From assembly GCF_000340215.1 (NCBI RefSeq), contig NW_006921547.1, positions 865,324 through 905,553 of the forward strand: 40,230 bases of DNA. The letters are read 5' to 3'. The number at the start of each line of letters is the position of its first letter. The first letter of the stretch is position 1. The stretch is from Pseudocercospora fijiensis CIRAD86. Lineage: Eukaryota; Ascomycota; Dothideomycetes; Mycosphaerellales; Mycosphaerellaceae. A program made the translations under genes and the position numbers. A model generated the notes under the pieces. That model was not told the DNA's origin and ran no database searches. It worked only from the letters and a program-made list of their open reading frames with translations. This document shows positions 1 to 11,240 of this stretch, one piece after another.

Positions 1-93
1 TATAGGTCCTAAACGACGGCTAGAATAGTCTAGTATTTAATAGGGCCTCGCTACGTCGCCGTCGCTATTATTTGTTTTAGGCTTTCTCGGGCT

Positions 94-178
94 AGGGCTG
101 CCAAGCGTTACACTAGGGTTGCCAAGCGTTACACTAGGGCTGCCAAGCGTTACACTAGGGCTGCCAAGCGTTACACTT
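94..178. repeat. 21-bp minisatellite in satellite copy 1
   Basis: Four direct copies of a 21-bp unit containing GCCAAGCGTTACAC. The same position holds one unit in copy 2 (about 1130-1147) and five in copy 3 (about 2226-2332). Two further units lie near 322-360, 1291-1328 and 2476-2513. The unit keeps CpA dinucleotides that are lost elsewhere. Copy number differs between otherwise near-identical satellite copies, as expected from slippage. Confidence 0.85.
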
Positions 179-2225
179 GCCTAGAAGTATTTTTAATAAA
201 TTAATAAAAATACTAGGGCGGTTTCTACGTATTATACTCGATATAATAGGCCTAGAACTACGACTTAGAAGTAGTATACTAGTAGTAATAGGGGTTAGGG
301 GGGTCCTACTACTATATAGGGTAGCCAAGCGTTACACTCGGGCTGCCAAGCGTTACACTTGCCTAGAAGTATTTTTAATAAATTAATAAAAATACTAGGC
401 TGACTTCTACGTATTATACTCGATATATTAGGCCTAGAACTACGACTTAGAAGTATTCTACTAGTAATAATGAGGGTTCTAAGTGTAGGGTCTTATAAAA
501 ATTAGGTAGAAATTCAAAGGAATTTTCATTAAATCTCTAAGTAGGTAAATAAATTATATCGAGTACTATAGATTTATTCTAACGGTCTAGCTATCGAATA
601 AGTAGTATAAAATAGTAGTAATTATATTTTTAGTCCCAAGTACTAATAAAAATTAGCTAAAAATTCAAGGCAACTAGAATAAAATATCTAAGTAAGTAAA
701 TAAATCGTAGCAAATTTCTACTAACTGTCTACGATATTTTAGCGGCTAAATAGCTAGTATAGGGTTAGGGTTCGATTTAATTAGGGTAATATAGTCTAGT
801 ATCAGGGCTATTATACCCTGATCTTTTATAGAAACTTACTATCTAAGCTATATAAAACGATTCTATAGACGGCTCTGTCGACGTATTTCGTCGGGACCGT
901 CCCTCGGAAATACCCCGGTCCGCTTAGTCAGCACGACAGGGTTAGGGTTAGGCATTCTACTAGTAAAAATCGGGCTTAGGGCTAGTATAAAAAGTGACTA
1001 AATTTAAGTAATTAGTATAGTTCTAGAAGGGTTATAGGTCCTAAACGACGGCTAGAATAGTCTAGTATTTAATAGGGCCTCGCTACGTCGCCGTCGCTTT
1101 TATTTGTTTTAGGCTTTCTCGGGCTAGGGCTGCCAAGCGTTACACTTGCCTAGAAGTATTTTTAATAAATTAATAAAAATACTAGGGCGGTTTCTACGTA
1201 TTATACTCGATATAATAGGCCTAGAACTACGACTTAGAAGTAGTATACTAGTAGTAATAGGGGTTAGGGGGGTCCTACTACTATATAGGGTAGCCAAGCG
1301 TTACACTCGGGCTGCTAAGCGTTACACTTGCCTAGAAGTATTTTTAATAAATTAATAAAAATACTAGGCCGACTTCTACGTATTATACTCGATATATTAG
1401 GCCTAGAACTACGACTTAGAAGTATTCTACTAGTAATAATGAGGGTTCTAAGTGTAGGGTCTTATAAAAATTAGGTAGAAATTCAAAGGAATTTTCATTA
1501 AATCTCTAAGTAGGTAAATAAATTATATCGAGTACTATAGATTTATTCTAACAGTCTAGCTATCGAATAAGTAGTATAAAATAGTAGTACTAATATTTTT
1601 AGTCCCAAGTACTAATAAAAATTAGCTAAAAATTCAAGGCAACTAGAATAAAATATCTAAGCAAGTAAATAAATCGTAGCAAATTTCTACTAACTATCTA
1701 CGATATTTTAGCGGCTAAATAGCTAGGGTAGGGTTAGGGTTCGATTTAATTAGGGTAATATAGTATAGTATTAGGGCTATTATACCCTTATCTTTTATAG
1801 AAACTTACTATCTAAGCTATATAAAACGATTCTATAGACGGCTCTATCGACGTATTTCGTCGGGACCGTCCCTCGGAAATACCCCGGTCCGCTTAGTCAG
1901 CACGATAGGGTTAGGGTTAGGCATAGTAGTAGTAGGTTATTAGTTTTGAATATTTAATTCGATTACTAAGTAGTATAAAATAGTAGTGATTTATTTAAGT
2001 ACGTAGTATATTTTTAATATTCGAATAAAAATACTATAGAATATTCTAGGACGTATGCTACTAGTAAAAATCGGGCTTAGGGCTAGTATAAAAAGTGACT
2101 AAATTTAAGTAATTAGTATAGTTCTAGAAGGGTTATAGGTCCTAAACGACGGCTAGAATAGTCTAGTATTTAATAGGGCCTCGCTACGTCGCCGTCGCTA
2201 TTATTTGTTTTAGGCTTTCTCGGGC

Positions 2226-2332
2226 TAGGGCTGCTAAGCGTTACACTAGGGTTGCCAAGCGTTACACTAGGGTTGCCAAGCGTTACACTAGGGCTGCCAA
2301 GCGTTACACTAGGGCTGCCAAGCGTTACACTT
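2226..2332. repeat. 21-bp minisatellite in satellite copy 3 (five units)
   Basis: Same unit as at 94-178, here expanded to five copies, some carrying a C-to-T change in the GCCAAG motif. Confidence 0.85.
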
Positions 2333-3229
2333 GCCTAGAAGTATTTTTAATAAATTAATAAAAATACTAGGGCGGTTTCTACGTATTATACTCGATATAA
2401 TAGGCCTAGAACTACGACTTAGAAGTAGTATACTAGTAGTAATAGGGGTTAGGGGGGTCCTACTACTATATAGGGTAGCTAAGCGTTACACTCGGGCTGC
2501 TAAGCGTTACACTTGCCTAGAAGTATTTTTAATAAATTAATAAAAATACTAGGCCGACTTCTACGTATTATACTCGATATATTAGGCCTAGAACTACGAC
2601 TTAGAAGTATTCTACTAGTAATAATGAGGGTTCTAAGTGTAGGGTCTTATAAAAATTAGGTAGAAATTCAAAGGAATTTTCATTAAATCTCTAAGTAGGT
2701 AAATAAATTATATCGAGTACTATAGATTTATTCTAACGGTCTAGCTATCGAATAAGTAGTATAAAATAGTAGTACTAATATTTTTAGTCCCAAGTACTAA
2801 TAAAAATTAGCTAAAAATTCAAGGCAACTAGAATAAAATATCTAAGCAAGTAAATAAATCGTAGCAAATTTCTACTAACTATCTACGATATTTTAGCGGC
2901 TAAATAGCTAGGGTAGGGTTAGGGTTCGATTTAATTAGGGTAATATAGTATAGTATTAGGGCTATTATACCCTTATCTTTTATAGAAACTTACTATCTAA
3001 GCTATATAAAACGATTCTATAGACGGCTCTATCGACGTATTTCGTCGGGACCGTCCCTCGGAAATACCCCGGTCCGCTTAGTCAGCACGATAGGGTTAGG
3101 GTTAGGCATAGTAGTAGTAGGTTATTAGTTTTGAATATTTAATTCGATTACTAAGTAGTATAAAATAGTAGTGATTTATTTAAGTACGTAGTATATTTTT
3201 AATATTCGAATAAAAATACTATAGAATAT

Positions 3230-3282
3230 TCTTAGGGTTAGGGTTTAGGGTACTATAGGGCACTTTAGGGTTAGGGTTAGGC
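3230..3282 (+). repeat. Interstitial telomere-like blocks
   Basis: Short runs of TTAGGG and one TTTAGGG close the satellite. Similar two-unit blocks occur inside each satellite copy near 759-772, 940-955, 1729-1742, 1908-1920, 2913-2928 and 3090-3105. All are in the same orientation as the right-hand array, so they look like built-in satellite sequence or healed ends rather than head-to-head fusions. Confidence 0.8.
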
Positions 3283-3310
3283 GTATAGCGGGCGTATAGC
3301 AGGGCGCCGG

Positions 3311-4008
3311 CGTCGGGCTAATTAGCTATAACTAGCGATACGGTAAGGGCCGCGGGCTAATTAGCTATAACTAGCGATAGGAACGCTCGCCCTCGCGCGC
3401 GACGTCGACGAGCTTTATTTACTATTTATCGCCTCCCTTATAGAACTATTCTCTATTTATTCGATATTATAATATCGAAGGTATAAAAGAATATATTCTC
3501 GCGCCTACTCGTAGGCCGCCTACGTATATTACGAGCTAAACAAGAAGGCGGTTGTATTCTAAGTCGTGTCTCGAATGCGCCCGCGTCGGGCTAATTAGCT
3601 ATAACTAGCGATACGGTAAGGGCCGCGGGCTAATTAGCTATAACTAGCGATAGGAACGCTCGCCCTCGCGCGCGACGTCGACGAGCCCTATTTACTATTT
3701 ATCGCCTCCCTTATAGAACTATTCTCTATTTATTCGATATTATAATATCGAAGGTATAAAAGAATATATTCTCGCGCCTACTCGTAGGCCGCCTACGTAT
3801 ATTACGAGCTAAATAAGAAGGCGGTCGCATTCTTAGTCGTGTCTCGACTACGCCTACGTCGGGCTAATTAGCTATAACTAGCGATACGGTAAGGGCCGCG
3901 GGCTAATTAGCTATAACTAGCGATAGGAACGCTCGCCCTCGCGCGCGACGTTAACGAGCCCTATTTACTATTTATCGCCTCCCTTATAGAACTATTCTCT
4001 TAGAGTAC
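3311..4008. repeat. 273-bp tandem repeat, 2.6 copies
   Basis: Units begin at 3311, 3584 and 3857, with an exact 273-bp period. Each holds a direct pair of CTAATTAGCTATAACTAGCG about 39 bp apart, then a CG-rich stretch and an A/T-rich stretch. The third unit stops near 4005, where helicase-related sequence begins. A piece of the same unit reappears at about 5350-5430, on the other side of the helicase relic, so this repeat flanks it on both sides. Confidence 0.9.
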
Positions 4009-4023
4009 TCTCTACGAGCTATA

Positions 4024-4533
4024 CCGCGAAGATGCCCTCTACGGCCTTCGCGAAGTAGTCTTAATAACTCGCTATACTCTATATACCGCTAAGAACGCAT
4101 TTAATAGCAAAGTCGGTATCTATACTAAGGTTAGTCTCGCCTTTACCCCTTTAACGCGCCGCCCGTTATATACTAACCTAAGTAGGTTTACATCTACGGC
4201 GCGACTTTGTCTATATATAGCTTCGCCGTCCGCGTTACTTTTAGTCTCCTCCGTACTAGTAAGAAAGTTCTATAGAAACCGCGAAGATACTCTCCGCGGC
4301 TTTCGCGAAGTAGTCTTAATAACTCGCTATACTCTATATACCGCTAAGGACGTATTTAATAGTAAAGTCGGTATCTATACTAAGGTTAGTCTCGCCTTTA
4401 CCCCTTTAACGCGCCGCCCGTTATATACTAACCTAAGCAGGTTTATATCTACGGCGCGACTTTATCTATACGTAGCTTCGCCGTCCGCGTTACTTTTAGT
4501 CTCCTCTATACTAGTAAGAAAGTTCTATAGGAA
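4024..4533 (+). repeat. 255-bp in-frame tandem duplication in helicase relic
   Basis: Copies at 4024-4278 and 4279-4533 have a period of exactly 255 bp (85 codons). The second copy runs directly into the helicase frame (…TSKKVL then EQLKRLIAG), so the duplicated part was coding and the duplication kept the frame. The copies differ at several C/T and G/A positions, so part of the RIP happened after or during duplication. Confidence 0.85.
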
Positions 4534-5229
4534 CAGTTAAAGCGCCTTATCGCCGGTAGCTTAGTCGTTCTTATACTAATAAATAACAAGTTCGTATCTC
4601 GCGCTATTGTCGCTACTATTACCGCTTAACTACTAGAGGGACTTTAGTAGAATCTACCTAAGCCTAATCTCGCCTTTACCCGTCCCGAGGAGTTAGAGCT
4701 AGATCCTACTATAGAATATCTTATAGTAGAGGACCGTAGCGGACTTTTCGAAGGCAATCGGCATACCTTGCTTAGCCTTTAGTATATAATATGCGAGGGT
4801 TTCCCCTTATTAGAGCACCTCGTTAGTATATAGCCTTACATTTCGGCGCCTAAGTATATTAAAGTATAGCCGAAGCGAGATCTAAGCTCTGTCCTAGTTA
4901 ATAACTCTAACGAGAGCTTCGAGAATATTAATATAGTTAAGCACTAGCCTTCTAAGCCTAATAGTGCTCTAGATGCCTCCTAACTAGAAGCGCTCCGTCG
5001 TATTCTAACGGTACGTCTTGCTATTATTTAAGGCCTACCCGGTACTAGTAAGACCTATGTCTCTATACAAGCTATTAAAGTAATACTCGAGAACTAGAAT
5101 AAGGGAGATCTACTAATAATTATCGCTTGTTAGACTAACTACGCTATCGACTAGTTTTTACGTTATATCGCTATATTCGAGGAAGAATTTATACGTCTTA
5201 GTAGTCGCAGTAAGGACAAGGATATCGTT

Positions 5230-5342
5230 AAGCCGCTTCGTTAGGATACGACGAAGCGCTTCTAGTTAGTAAGCCGCTTCGTTAGGATACGACGAAGCGC
5301 TTCTAGTTAGTAAGCCGCTTCGCTAGGATACGACGAAGCGCT
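5230..5342. repeat. 41-bp tandem triplication with internal hairpin
   Basis: Units begin at 5230, 5271 and 5312. Each contains an inverted repeat (GCTTCGT … ACGAAGC) able to form a hairpin. Forty-one is not a multiple of three, so the triplication breaks the helicase frame. A similar hairpin with different arms (GCTCCGT … ACGGAGC) lies at about 5438-5463. Confidence 0.85.
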
Positions 5343-5349
5343 TAAGAAA

Positions 5350-5811
5350 TATTAAAGCAAAAAGGCGTTCGCATTCTAAGTCGTATCTCGACCGCGCCCG
5401 CGTCTAGCTAATTAGCTATAACTAGCGATATAGCCCTCGCTCCGTTAGAACGCGACGGAGCGCTTCCGGTTAAGAAATATACGGGGTACGCATTCCCCTA
5501 CCCCTTACCCTCCGGTTCCGTAAGTAGGGATTTACCTATCTTCTTAGCTATACTTTTAGTCTTATATTAAGTATACGAGGTACCCTTTCCCGAAATCTAG
5601 CTAACCTATCTACCCGATATTAATTAAACATTATTAGAACCTAGCTAACTATCTAATTAAATAGCCTTCCTTCGCTATTACGGAAGGCTACTACGAACCT
5701 TACCCTATATCTCGTATTACTCCGCCTATCGCCTAGTAAGGACTTTTACCTTTAATAATAGACCTACCTATAATACTCTTTAGGTTTACTTATCCTACGG
5801 TCCGATAGAGG
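5350..5811. other. Non-coding stretch between helicase relic and palindrome
   Basis: Begins with a piece of the 273-bp repeat (to about 5430), followed by mutated sequence with no frame I can follow. A short inverted repeat (AGCCTTCC … GGAAGGCT) lies near 5663-5690. I see no gene. Confidence 0.5.
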
Positions 5812-5882
5812 AACAACTTAAAACTTTTAGTACGTACCTAAAACGCCTAGTTTTAGGTACGTACCTAAAGTTTTAAGTTGTT
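5812..5882. repeat. 71-bp near-perfect palindrome, family 1
   Basis: Arms of about 33 bp carry AACAACTTAAAAC outside and the TACGTACCTA core inside, around a 5-bp centre. This is the longest family 1 copy upstream of the large unknown gene. A comparable long copy lies just downstream of that gene at 11157-11240. Confidence 0.9.
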
Positions 5883-6158
5883 TACGGTATCCTTTAATTG
5901 CTAGACTTTAGGTTTTGTAACGTCTACGGGAAGGCCGTAGGCAGTATACGAACCTACTTATACGTACTGCTTTATACGTAAAATATACTACGCTACTATT
6001 CCTTGCTCTCTTATATATAAAATGCATCGCTAGAAAGGGGTAGCCCTTTCTAGTATTAGTAGTTTCCGCGAGATAGAACTACTACCTCCTCGAATTCTAT
6101 ACTTATTAGCGCGGCTTATATATAAGCTTTGCCCTCCGCTGTTAACGGAATTAATACG
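5883..6158. other. Upstream region of the large unknown gene
   Basis: No reading frame seen. Contains a perfect hairpin at 6030-6053 (10-bp arms CTAGAAAGGG / CCCTTTCTAG, 4-bp loop) about 105 bp before the inferred ATG. A TTATATATAA sequence at about 6011-6020 could have been a TATA-like element, but this is weak in such TpA-rich DNA. Confidence 0.4.
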
Positions 6159-6889
6159 ATGCCGCCTAAAGGATAGCGTAAGCTACTCGGTACTAAAGAG
6201 GAAGAGCGGAAGAAGAAGGCCGAACGTACCGCGAGGAAGTTAGCGAGTATAGCTCTACGACGAGCCTAGAAGAAAGTATAGTAAGCTAAGTAAGATCTAG
6301 GCGTAGTATCTTCTTCGTCTACGCTGCTACTATATCTAGCCGCTATATCGTCTACCTCCTCGGCTACCTAACCTATCCCCTATATTAACCCTCTACTTTG
6401 TAGCTAAATAGGCGTAGTAGGTAGTTAAATACTCTAGAGTTAGTACTATTCGGCTAGTTAGGGACGGCTACTTCTCTTAGTACTACGACTACTACCGCTC
6501 TCTTTATAGATAGCGCCGCGTATAAACACTAGAGATAGGCTATAGCTCCTCGCTACCTATATTAACTAGCTCGAGATCGACGATGTTATCGCGGTAGTCG
6601 ATTAATTCGCTAGAGCTAACGCCGCTAGCTCTACTCTAAGGGATAGCACTTCTACGTCGCTCGTTTAATAATCGATCGTATAGGCTATCCCTACCTACGA
6701 CTAGCCTTAGTTAGCTATTCGGCGAGCTCCTCTACGTCCCCTTCTCCCTAAAATAGATAGTACTTAACTAGTATACCTATCTAATACTCTCCCTTTATAT
6801 ATAGGTCCTCTTACCCTACGTAGAATAGTTTACCGCCCCGCTCCGATAGCTACTAGACCCCCTTCGTCCGCTATAGTACAATCCCTACT

Positions 6890-7190
6890 AGCGCTAGCTT
6901 CTATACTAGCGATACCTCCCGCGCTAGCTTCTATACTAGCGATACCTCCCGCGCTAGCTTCTATACTAGCGATACCTCCCTAGCTAGCTTCTATACTAGC
7001 GATACCTCCCGCGCTAGCTTCTATACTAGCGATACCTCCCTAGCTAGCTTCTATACTAGCGATACCTCCCTAGCTAGCTTCTATACTAGCGATACCTCCC
7101 GCGCTAGCTTCTATACTAGCGACGCCTTCCTAGCTAGCTTCTATACTAGCGACGCCTTCCCCGCTAGCTTCTATACTAGCGACGCCGCCT
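6890..7190 (+). repeat. 30-bp minisatellite coding a 10-residue repeat
   Basis: Ten copies of a 30-bp unit (core CTAGCTTCTATACTAGCGA). In the frame of the surrounding gene each unit reads as ten residues (ALASILAIPP, probably once ALASTLAMPP). The later units end in GACGCCTTCC rather than GATACCTCCC. The unit is a multiple of three, so variation in number would not break the frame. Confidence 0.9.
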
Positions 7191-7468
7191 AAGCCTAACT
7201 CCTAAGAAAGCGTAGCTTATTCTTCCCTATTACTAGCTTCGAAGTCCGCTACTTAACCTACTTCGCCGACTCCTCGAAGAAGTCTCTCCTTCCCTCCTAT
7301 TCTAAAGAGCCCCTTATTACCTACGACGCCGCCTAAGCTAGACTCCTAAGTAAGCGTAGCTTATTCTCCCCTATTACTAGCTTCGAAGTCCGCTACTTAA
7401 CCTACTTCGCTAACTTCTTAAAGAAGTCTCTCCTTCCCTCCTATTCTAGAGAGCCCCTCGTTACCTAC
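7181..7468 (+). repeat. 144-bp in-frame tandem duplication
   Basis: Two copies starting at 7181 and 7325 with a 144-bp period (48 codons). They follow directly on the 30-bp repeat, and the first copy starts with its last unit's GACGCC. Differences are mostly single C/T or G/A changes. Confidence 0.85.
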
Positions 7469-10400
7469 TTTAAGAGACGGGACGAATTAACTACTAGCCT
7501 TAGTACGGTATAGTCGACCGATCGTAAGCGCGAGTATATCTAAGTCTAATTCTAGAGATAGTATTCCTAGCCCTAGCTTAAGGCGAAGCCCGTTTAGATT
7601 AAGAGATAGTATTACTAGGTCTAATTTAAGAGAGAGCTTATAAAGGCCTCGTCCTAGAGCTTAGCTATCGTAGCTATAATACGGGCTCCTACTACGTATC
7701 CGGCTAAATCCTAGAGGGCGTAACCCGCGCCCTACCTTACTAGAACCCCTACTACCGCTACGACCTATACTACCGCGAGGTCGGTAGGGTCGAGACGATA
7801 ATAGCGACGTTATACTCGAAAGCTCGCGAGTACCTTTAGTAACTAGTAGTTTAATCTAATCGGATTTAAGTAGTCCTTCGAGTAGCGACGCTAGGGTTAA
7901 TTCCGACGAGGAACTAGACAACTTACCTATTATATCGACCCCTTATAGTCGGATAGTACTTTACTAAGCGCTCGCCGTAGATAGTTACTCTTATAAGTAT
8001 TCCTAAGACTAGGATACGGACGCGGAAGAAGAGGAGCCGATACCGCCTAAAGTTATACTCGTAGAATTTGTTACTAAGGGCACTACCGCTACCTTCGCCT
8101 AAAGTTAACTTTACTAGCTCCTAGATGTACTTGCGTACGTCGTAGAGTATAGTAAGCTCCCGACGTATATATACGAGTAGCTCCGAGGCGTCGACTAGCG
8201 TAGACTCCTTACCGGATAGGTTAACGAGGTACCTTCTACGGTCCTATTACTCGAGAAGTCGTGCCTTATATCTACTAATTAGCTATTTTATATTACTCGA
8301 TACTAGGATATTAACGCACTTCTCCTCCCTATAACCTTACTTACGACCTATAGAGCCGGTATTCGGTTATTCTATACGCCTCGCTTTATAAAGACTATTA
8401 CTTACAAGTAGTATATACTAGTAGGCTACTCTCTAATACGACCTAAACGCTATAAGTATATACGGATCGCGACTAGACTCGATACTTCTAGATTTAATAC
8501 GTACCTCTTCTTTTCTAACCTTCTACTCCCTAAAGCGAATCGAAATCGGAAGATCGACCGGCAACGTCGCTATTATATAAATAAGCGTAAATAGGCTTAC
8601 TTTGTTAATACTATCCTTATTCCTACGCTTCGCGATACTTATCCTTCTCGAGTGCTCGTATATTATCCCCTATCCTTCTAGTAAGTATATAATCGCGTAT
8701 ACGCTTAATAGAAATAAGGCGTAGAAGGTAATAATCGTAACGTTAGTAAAATCTCTTACGATATTATAGATCCGCTACCGGCAAATTAAGACCCTATAGT
8801 CGACGTAGCTATACTACGACTATATTGTTTATAGTAGGGTATCGAACGTCGGTTACGTCGAGACTTAGATATATATTAGCGGCGTATAGAACTAGTTATT
8901 ATATAGTATAGGACTAAAATCCGTCTAGAGGTATAGACTCCCCTAGAGCTTAAAGAACTCCTCGATTAGTCCCTCGAGCGCTAGTTTAACTCTATATATC
9001 GTAATATAGACCGCGCTTAGTTCGACCTCGCGTAGGAAGATATCCCTACTAGACTAGTAGTAGAAGACGTAGTAGTATCTCCGCTTATCGCCCTTTACTA
9101 GATAGCCTATAGTATTGTAAAGACTAGCGGCCTTAATATCGAGTATCCTTAAGTATACTAGTAGTTCGGTATATAAGAGGCTTATAGTATCTAAGGTAAA
9201 CTACTCCGCAAGTCCGTAGAGCGGCTTAGTAGTATCGGCTTCTTCTAAGGATATAATATATCGAAGGATCTCTTCGCGTCTATTAACCGAATAGTAGAAC
9301 CTATTTTTAGTTAGTTAATACTACTGCTTCTTATATTCTCCTAGTCTACTATCGACTAGGTAGCCGCCGTTACTTCCCTTATTGCCTAAGATACTACATT
9401 TCGCTAAGCTCGTATCTTAGACGCCTTTAAAGCGGAAATTATATAGGCGTATAATACGCTAGATAGCTACGCCTCGAGTACCGTTCCCTTTAGCGTACGA
9501 GGAGAGGTTCGCACTTGCTAGGACCTACTCTATTAGCCTAATCTGCCTATAACTCGCCTAAGCCTAACCGAGGGAGTAGACGGGCGTCGCACTTACTAGC
9601 CTTTCTTCGTACTCGAGAGTAAGTACGTCGTCGACTTTATACGTTTATAGTTAAACCGCTAGCTCTTTATAATATATATAGTCCTTTCGTAAAGGTCCGT
9701 TAACATAGGCGTAAATACCGCCTAACTTAATCGTATAACCCGCGCTATTAAGGAAGCCTCTACGTCGGTAATGCTTAATATACTATTCGACTTACTAACT
9801 ACGACCTATAATAGTAGTTCCTTTAGTATAAAGTATAGACTCTCTCGTAATCGTTACGACTAGTTAGGCGCGGGCGATAGAGAGTAGAAAGGAAGTCGTC
9901 GGGGTTTAAATATTATAGTAAGCCTCTATACTATATACGCCGCCTAGCTCCTAGCCGATCTCTTTAACTAGGTTTAACTACGCTTCTATACTGCCGCGCT
10001 CTAGTAGACCGCCTATGCTACTAACTTCCTCCGTAGCTAGCTCTAAGCTACCGGTTCGGAAAGGCTAGAGTAAGCTTTCTATAGCTACGTAAAGGAGACG
10101 ATCGACTAACTCGTTACCGCCTACTAAACGTATCGAGTAGCGTATAGGGAGCGTAAGGATAACGATTCGGAAGAGGATAACAACTCGGATTAGTATATAG
10201 ATATCGTTAAACGGGCGCTTTAGCGATTAAGCTAGGTATATAGATACCGCTATACTAGCTATATACTCTATATACTCTTAAAGCCTAATAAGCGTCTAGG
10301 GGATTAGGTACAGTTACGCTGCTTCTTCTTAGAGGAAGTTACCGATAAAGAGAGAGCCGGTCTCTATAGCTTTTCGTACGACCTTATATATCGGATAACG

Positions 10401-11156
10401 GGTAGGAGACCTAATATTATCGTCGCCCGGGGCGGTAGTAGTAACGCTATAAAAGGCGGCTTTACCTTATTTACCGCTATCTAGCAAACCCGCCTTTAGC
10501 TACTCTTTAACTAGGACGACGGTTTTCGCCGTAATAGCTAGGAACGCCGACTATAGTATAGGTAGGCGAGGTACTATTTCGATATACTTACTTTACTTAG
10601 TTAGGATTACCTAAATATTGCGTAATAGTTTAAGCGTAGCATAGGGCGTTATATAATAAATTAGATACGTATCCTCCTAGTATACGATAAAAGCAAAATC
10701 TATTAAGCCGTTCGATAGAAGAAAATACCTAGTACTACTAGTTAATACTAGGTAAAGTAGGTAGCCGCCGTCCTAGTTAGCGCGAGTAACCTTATCTAGA
10801 ATAGTACTATCTAATAGCATTAGTCGCTCGTTAGTACCGTAAACAAGAAGAACTAACTTTATATAATGTACCGCTATACTCCTAATCTACTCCGTAATTA
10901 AGGATAGTAGAGGATTAGCGAAGATCTTATTAACTACTTTATAGCGATGCGATAGATTTAGCGACTAAGAGGGCTAGATAATAGTAACTCTACGTCTACC
11001 GACGACGACGATAACGACGAGTAGATTCCGTCGCAAAATAGTAAGGCAAGGCTAGCCGAATACTAGGCATAGCTACCGCTTAATACGGCTACTAGATAGC
11101 GCCGATAATAGCAAAAACTTCGGGCGTACGCCTAAAACCGTAGTTATATAATAAGT

Positions 11157-11240
11157 GTATATAAATAAAGAAACTTTAGGTACGTACCTATTTAATACGT
11201 AGAATAGGTATATATCTAAAGTTCCTTTATTTGTATATAG
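11157..11240. repeat. 84-bp palindrome, full-length family 1 element
   Basis: Outer arms TATATAAATAAAG / CTTTATTTGTATA enclose two inner palindromes (TAGGTACGTACCTA and TAGGTATATATCTA) separated by TTAATACGTAGAA. The same spacer, in reverse, occurs in the pairs near 14500-14540 and 14600-14650, so the loop is conserved as well as the arms. This argues for copying of one element rather than chance palindromes. Confidence 0.85.

Larger units (their letters stand above)
1..3290. repeat. Subtelomeric satellite, three ~1.0-1.1 kb tandem copies
   Basis: The same sequence starts at 1, 1033 and 2134, giving copies of about 1032, 1101 and about 1100 bp. Each copy contains a 21-bp minisatellite, two related A/T-rich segments, two short blocks of tandem TTAGGG, and a conserved GC-richer piece that retains some CpA. 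Copies 2 and 3 carry an extra ~125-bp block (about 1925-2060 and 3110-3230) that copy 1 lacks. The third copy ends in telomere-like sequence at 3230-3280. An identical 69-codon open frame lies in each copy (177-386, 1146-1355, 2331-2540), but it spans the repeats and has no coding character, so I do not call it a gene. The copies are nearly identical, which suggests recent amplification or conversion. Confidence 0.9.
4010..5342 (+). pseudogene. NFX1-type superfamily 1 helicase relic (ZNFX1/Hrr1-like), truncated
   Basis: The frame from about 4490 reads through many TAG/TAA codons. It shows a domain leading into Walker A at 5032-5055 (GLPGTSKT, from an expected GPPGTGKT), then TNYAID at 5134-5151 (expected TNHAVDQ) and a short IRLSSRSKD segment near 5194-5220. 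The combination of GPPGTGKT, CQTNHA-DQ and RLGSRSKD is typical of NFX1-type zinc-finger helicases, the UPF1-like group that includes ZNFX1 and fission yeast Hrr1. Family members use ATP to act on RNA, and several take part in RNA-directed silencing. Only the region around motifs I and Ia remains. The rest is lost beyond a 41-bp triplication at 5230-5342, and the 5' end is rebuilt by a 255-bp duplication. Copies of the 273-bp repeat flank it. Family call fairly sure; it is certainly non-functional. Confidence 0.75.
6159..11136 (+). pseudogene. Large unrecognised plus-strand gene relic (~1650 codons)
   Basis: An ATG survives at 6159-6161, followed by a basic, lysine/arginine-rich start (MPPKG then RKLLGTKEEERKKKAERT). 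A low-complexity Ser/Thr/Pro region follows, with ten 30-bp repeats coding a 10-residue Ala/Leu/Pro unit (6890-7190) and a 48-codon tandem duplication (7181-7468). From about 8230 to 11136 long frames continue, interrupted only by TAA/TAG. The end is rich in former Gln and His, with an acidic run (TDDDDNDE) near 11005-11025. I do not recognise a domain. The size, repeats and flanking family 1 palindromes (5812-5882 and 11157-11240) would suit a mobile-element or subtelomeric repeat gene, but that is inference. I saw no introns with clear consensus, and frameshifts in the low-complexity part cannot be excluded. Confidence 0.55.

Noticed and set aside
177..2540. Identical 69-codon frames in each satellite copy
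   Set aside because: They span minisatellite and A/T-rich satellite sequence. Their identity reflects tandem duplication of the satellite, and there is no coding bias or homology I recognise.
5230..5342. Hairpin triplication considered as a transcription terminator or tRNA cluster
   Set aside because: No tRNA-like arms or conserved boxes, and bacterial-type terminators do not apply here. It is a 41-bp tandem repeat.
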